A DNA stretch of 64,000 nt. It comes from Thiocapsa rosea (GTDB lineage Bacteria > Pseudomonadota > Gammaproteobacteria > Chromatiales > Chromatiaceae). Made by a program: the position numbers and the translations under genes. The notes beneath the pieces were generated by a model. That model was not told where the DNA came from. It did no database searches and saw nothing but the letters and a program-made list of their open reading frames with translations. Positions 61,172-64,000 of this stretch are shown here, piece by piece. The DNA is taken from positions 3,948,501-4,012,500 of the forward strand of contig NZ_RBXL01000001.1 in the NCBI RefSeq assembly GCF_003634315.1. The letters are read 5' to 3'. Position 1 is the first letter of the stretch, and the number at the start of each line of letters is the position of its first letter.

Positions 61172-61398
61172 CAGAGGTACTCCTCGAAGCCGCCCGGGAT
61201 GGCGTCGAAATCCGGGGCGATCCAGAGCAATTGTCCCTTGCCGGAGCCGGGCTCGCGCGGCCGCTTGGGCGACTGCACCGGCACCAGCCTGACCAGCGGG
61301 CGGTTGTCCCTGGCGATGATGATCTCCTCGCCGGCCATGGCGCGACGGGTGAGATCCGAGAGTTGGGCCTTGGCCTCGGTGATGTTGTATTGACTCAT
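61171..61398 (-). CDS. Phd/YefM-type antitoxin
   Basis: A 75-residue protein upstream of and coupled to the VapC toxin. Its N-terminus (YNITEAKAQLSDLTRRAMAGEEIIIARD) is the Phd/YefM DNA-binding fold, here given in part; the C-terminus (residues 45-75) would wrap the toxin. Such antitoxins repress their own operon. Order antitoxin-toxin on one transcript is the usual one. Confidence 0.92.
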   Translation of the reverse strand: MSQYNITEAKAQLSDLTRRAMAGEEIIIARDNRPLVRLVPVQSPKRPREPGSGKGQLLWIAPDFDAIPGGFEEYL

Positions 61399-61471
61399 GC
61401 GGGGATCCCGGTCGGTGACTTGTTGGTCAGTTTAGATGATTTGACAGAAACACTCTGACGCGACTTCAATC

Positions 61472-61837
61472 ATGAATGACGTGATCCCGAGTCATCCCTT
61501 ACGGATGTCCCCGATGAGCGATGCCACCCAGCGCGAGCATGACCGCATCAAGGCCGTCGCCCGGCTGCTGCATGAGGGCTGCCGACCCTTACGGGTTCTG
61601 AGCGCCCTGGCTTGGCCGCCCGAGGTCAAGGCCGACTTTCTGGCGAGCGGCGGGCAGACATTGCCCGAGGTCAGCTATGCGCCTTTCGACCCGGCTCCGA
61701 CCATCAAGGCGGTGCGCGAGGCGCGGCGCCTGATCTTCACGGTCTTCGCCAACCGCCTGGATATCGCGCCGCTTGTCGCAGTCGTGACCAAGCTGCTCGA
61801 CAGCGCGCCGGTGGTGCGGATGTCTTCGGCTGCCTGA
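61472..61837 (+). CDS. Shortened DUF1704-like (QEGLA) protein
   Basis: A 121-residue product (ATG 61472; ATGs at 61505 and 61514 are in frame). Residues about 38-85 (RPLRVLSALAWPPEVKADFL and GGQTLPEVSYAPFDP) resemble the N-terminus of DUF1704/QEGLA proteins, which are near 400 residues long. The last 35 residues (FTVFANRLDIAPLVAVV...) may be their C-terminal end; if so, about 300 residues are gone. The reading frame is intact but probably non-functional. The large loss parallels the two damaged genes upstream. Confidence 0.5.
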   Translation: MNDVIPSHPLRMSPMSDATQREHDRIKAVARLLHEGCRPLRVLSALAWPPEVKADFLASGGQTLPEVSYAPFDPAPTIKAVREARRLIFTVFANRLDIAPLVAVVTKLLDSAPVVRMSSAA

Positions 61838-61864
61838 TTGCGATGATGGCGCCTTGAGCTGAGG

Positions 61865-64000
61865 ATGTCCGCAGCGCCGATGAAAGCGGTCCATATCGCC
61901 TTGTGGGGACTCTTGCTGGTCCTGGCTGCGATCGGCATTACGATTGCCTCACTACCGGTTTACCTGGAAGCTCACAAGGGTCTGCTCGCCGAGGCTGCGA
62001 GCCGCGCCCTGGGTCGGTCGGTACGGATCGAGGGTGCAGTCGGAGTCGCTTGGTTGCCACGTCCCTCGCTCGTCCTGGTGGATCTCGAGATCGCCGGGGT
62101 GGAAGGTTCTGCGGCACCTCGGCCCTGGTATGCCGGGCGCTTGGAGGGCGATCTCGATCTTGCGGCCCTGTTCGACCGGCAGCTTCGGATCGGACGCATC
62201 CAGGTTCAGGACGCCGTCATCCATCTCGATCCTGATCAGCTTGCGGACTGGGTTCCGAGCGATCGGCCAAGCAGCCGGGGCGGCTTCCGGGTCACCGTCG
62301 ATTCGGTTCGCCTGGTGGAATCGACGCTCGTTCTCCACGCGGCGTCGGATCCTCCCCGGGGCTTTCGGATCGACCGCATTGATCTGTCGGGTCTCGACGG
62401 TCCGAACACAGGTTGGAGTCTGGATGTCGAGGGCGAGATCGGCCTGTCGGGTATCCCCGTGGCAATCTCCGTCTCTGCCGGGCCAGCGGGCGAGTCAGGG
62501 TCAGCCCACTGGCCCTTCGCTGTCCGAATGCAGGTTGCCGATGCCAGTCTGGAAGCCTCGGGAAGCACGGGCGCACCCTTCGACGTCGCGCAGATCGAGG
62601 CCCGGGTCGACCTCGCCGTGCCGGATCTGCAAGCCCTGCAGCCACTGTTCCCTGCGTATGCCCCTCCGGCGGGCGGGTTGCGCATGTCGGGTCGTCTGCT
62701 TCGCGGCGATGACGGACTCGCGCTCGATCGGATCGAGGGATCCGTCGACGCACCCGAGCCATTGGGTCGAATCCCCCACGGCGACGCACGACTTGCCGGC
62801 GATCTCTCCCTGACGCTGGGCGGGCCGAGGCCGAGCATCCAAGGCAGTCTAAACATCGAGAAGCTGGATCTGCGTGCCCCGGGCAGCTTCAATGGGTCCA
62901 CCGCGACAAGCGACGAGGCTCCCACCTGGCTGGATCGCCCCTTCCCGGTCGAGCGTCTGCGCAATCTGGACCTGGATCTCGCGCTGCGGATCGAGGGGCT
63001 GGAGACCAATCCCCTGACGATCGAGCGGCTCGCCACCCGGGTTACCCTCGACGACGGACGCTTGCGCCTGGGGTCGCTCGACGTCGTGCTTCCCGGCGTC
63101 GCCCTCGCGGGCGAGGCAGCGCTCGATGCTCGACAGGCTCGACCGGCCTGGACCGCGGACCTGAAGGCCGAGCGAATCCTCCTGCCCGAGGCACTCGCCT
63201 TCCTACACTCGGCGAAACCGCCCGGCGGGTATCTCGAGCGGGTCTCCCTGACCGCCAAGGCGCAGGGGACGACCGCGCGGGCGCTGATCGCATCCTTGGC
63301 CGGCGAACTCCGCTCCACGCAGGCCCAGCTCCGAGCGCCGGCGGCAAACAAGCCGCAGGCCCCGGCGGCGATCACGCTCACCAAACCCCGCTTGACTCTG
63401 GAGTCCGGCACAGCCGTCAGGCTGCAGACGGCCCTTGCGACGGGAGGCGAGCGGTTCGATCTGGATCTCACCGGTGGCCGACTCGTCGATCTGCTGCCGC
63501 AGGGCAGGGGTTGGCCGAAGATCGATGTCCTGGCGAAGCGGCGCTCCAAGACGAAAGGCGCGGAGATCCGCGGAAGTATCGGGCCACTCGACGCCTTGCT
63601 GGCCGGTCGCGACCTGAACCTGGATCTGTCGCTCGAACAACCCGGGCTCACGATCGGCGTGAAGGGACGGCTCGCCCGGCTCGACGCACTGCGGGGCAGC
63701 ACGCTGGACGTCGAGGCCGCGATCCAAGACCTCTCCGTTCTGGGTGAGCTCGCCGGCAGTCCGTTCGGTCAAGGGCTCGCCTCCGGGTTTCCGGACGGTC
63801 CGCCCCTGACGGCTTCCGCCCGTCTCCAGGGTCTCGACGACGGTTGGGCGCTGCGCGATCTGAAGGCGGCGAGCGGGGACAGCGACCTCGCCGGGAACCT
63901 GACGATCCGCCCCGGTCCCGTGCCACGTATCGAGGCGACGCTCAGCGCGCAGCGACTGGATCTGACGCCTTACCTCGGCATGGGCTTGCCGACAGCGAGT
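61865..64000 (+). CDS. AsmA-family protein (partial, runs off window)
   Basis: An open frame of 712 codons without a stop up to the end of the window; ATG 61865 or 61880 can start it. The N-terminus has one membrane helix (about 10-32), then the AsmA signature: LLAEAASRALGRSVRIEGAV, LPRPSLVLVDLEIAG, and repeated beta-rich stretches (LRIGRIQVQDAVIHLD). AsmA-like proteins are inner-membrane anchored, project into the periplasm and are implicated in phospholipid transport and outer-membrane balance. No stop, so the true length is unknown. It starts 27 bases after the DUF1704-like gene. Confidence 0.85.
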   Translation, partial: MSAAPMKAVHIALWGLLLVLAAIGITIASLPVYLEAHKGLLAEAASRALGRSVRIEGAVGVAWLPRPSLVLVDLEIAGVEGSAAPRPWYAGRLEGDLDLAALFDRQLRIGRIQVQDAVIHLDPDQLADWVPSDRPSSRGGFRVTVDSVRLVESTLVLHAASDPPRGFRIDRIDLSGLDGPNTGWSLDVEGEIGLSGIPVAISVSAGPAGESGSAHWPFAVRMQVADASLEASGSTGAPFDVAQIEARVDLAVPDLQALQPLFPAYAPPAGGLRMSGRLLRGDDGLALDRIEGSVDAPEPLGRIPHGDARLAGDLSLTLGGPRPSIQGSLNIEKLDLRAPGSFNGSTATSDEAPTWLDRPFPVERLRNLDLDLALRIEGLETNPLTIERLATRVTLDDGRLRLGSLDVVLPGVALAGEAALDARQARPAWTADLKAERILLPEALAFLHSAKPPGGYLERVSLTAKAQGTTARALIASLAGELRSTQAQLRAPAANKPQAPAAITLTKPRLTLESGTAVRLQTALATGGERFDLDLTGGRLVDLLPQGRGWPKIDVLAKRRSKTKGAEIRGSIGPLDALLAGRDLNLDLSLEQPGLTIGVKGRLARLDALRGSTLDVEAAIQDLSVLGELAGSPFGQGLASGFPDGPPLTASARLQGLDDGWALRDLKAASGDSDLAGNLTIRPGPVPRIEATLSAQRLDLTPYLGMGLPTAS

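Overview
The window looks like chromosomal DNA of a high-GC gammaproteobacterium. The gene families (RfaH, OxyR, ClpB, long-form HisG, PPK2, many hybrid kinases and GGDEF/EAL proteins) and the many short dispersed repeats would fit a purple sulfur bacterium (Chromatiaceae, Thiocapsa-like). No photosynthesis or sulfur-oxidation gene is present to prove it, so the genus is inference. No rRNA, tRNA, CRISPR array or intact transposon was seen.

Layout. 1-1.4 kb: the end of a probable polysaccharide region (small membrane protein, RfaH antiterminator, an unknown protein whose C-terminus is made of a dispersed repeat). 1.4-18.2 kb: a signalling block with four very large sensors. Two are PAS/HisKA/HATPase/REC/Hpt/REC/GGDEF hybrids that can carry a phosphorelay into c-di-GMP synthesis within one chain. 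One is a haem-binding-type (CxxCH) hybrid kinase whose gene overlaps the next, and one is a PAS/GAF/GGDEF/EAL protein. A Prx6-type peroxiredoxin and an AAA-ATPase/nuclease-like gene interrupt the block. 18.2-30.4 kb: housekeeping and accessory genes (hisG, a frameshifted membrane protein, an AI-2E-type transporter, Tat-exported PhoX phosphatase, patatin-like lipase, Lrp regulator, leuA), separated by repeat-rich gaps.

30.7-38.7 kb (minus strand): six overlapping genes for three glycosyltransferases, one ABC exporter and two APH-fold kinases. They look like a single operon for making, phosphorylating and exporting a glycosylated product that I cannot identify; this is the best candidate here for an undescribed system. 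39-48.4 kb: SWIM/SNF2 helicase, DUF389 membrane protein, OxyR (C199/C208 present), ClpB with a good RpoH-type promoter. 48.5-52.9 kb: small unknown genes among repeats and a decayed GAF/kinase remnant. 53-60 kb: PPK2, SulP transporter, DUF2092 protein, two small proteins and an HlyD-type protein, followed by an MscS-family protein and an outer-membrane-type protein that have each lost their middle. 60-64 kb: transposase remnant, Phd/VapC toxin-antitoxin pair, a shortened DUF1704-like gene, and an AsmA-family gene running off the end.

The most striking non-genic signal is a family of about 85-bp imperfect palindromes ending in TTAAACCGCG/CGCGGTTTAA: eleven near-complete units and two half units. 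Three loci share the same two-unit order around a 21-bp AT-rich spacer, like a BIME, and three genes use the repeat's own TAA as their stop codon. Other repeat families are heptanucleotide arrays in facing pairs, a 27-bp hairpin tandem, a GACAAC-hexamer repeat of about 90 bp, and a 135-bp dispersed repeat.
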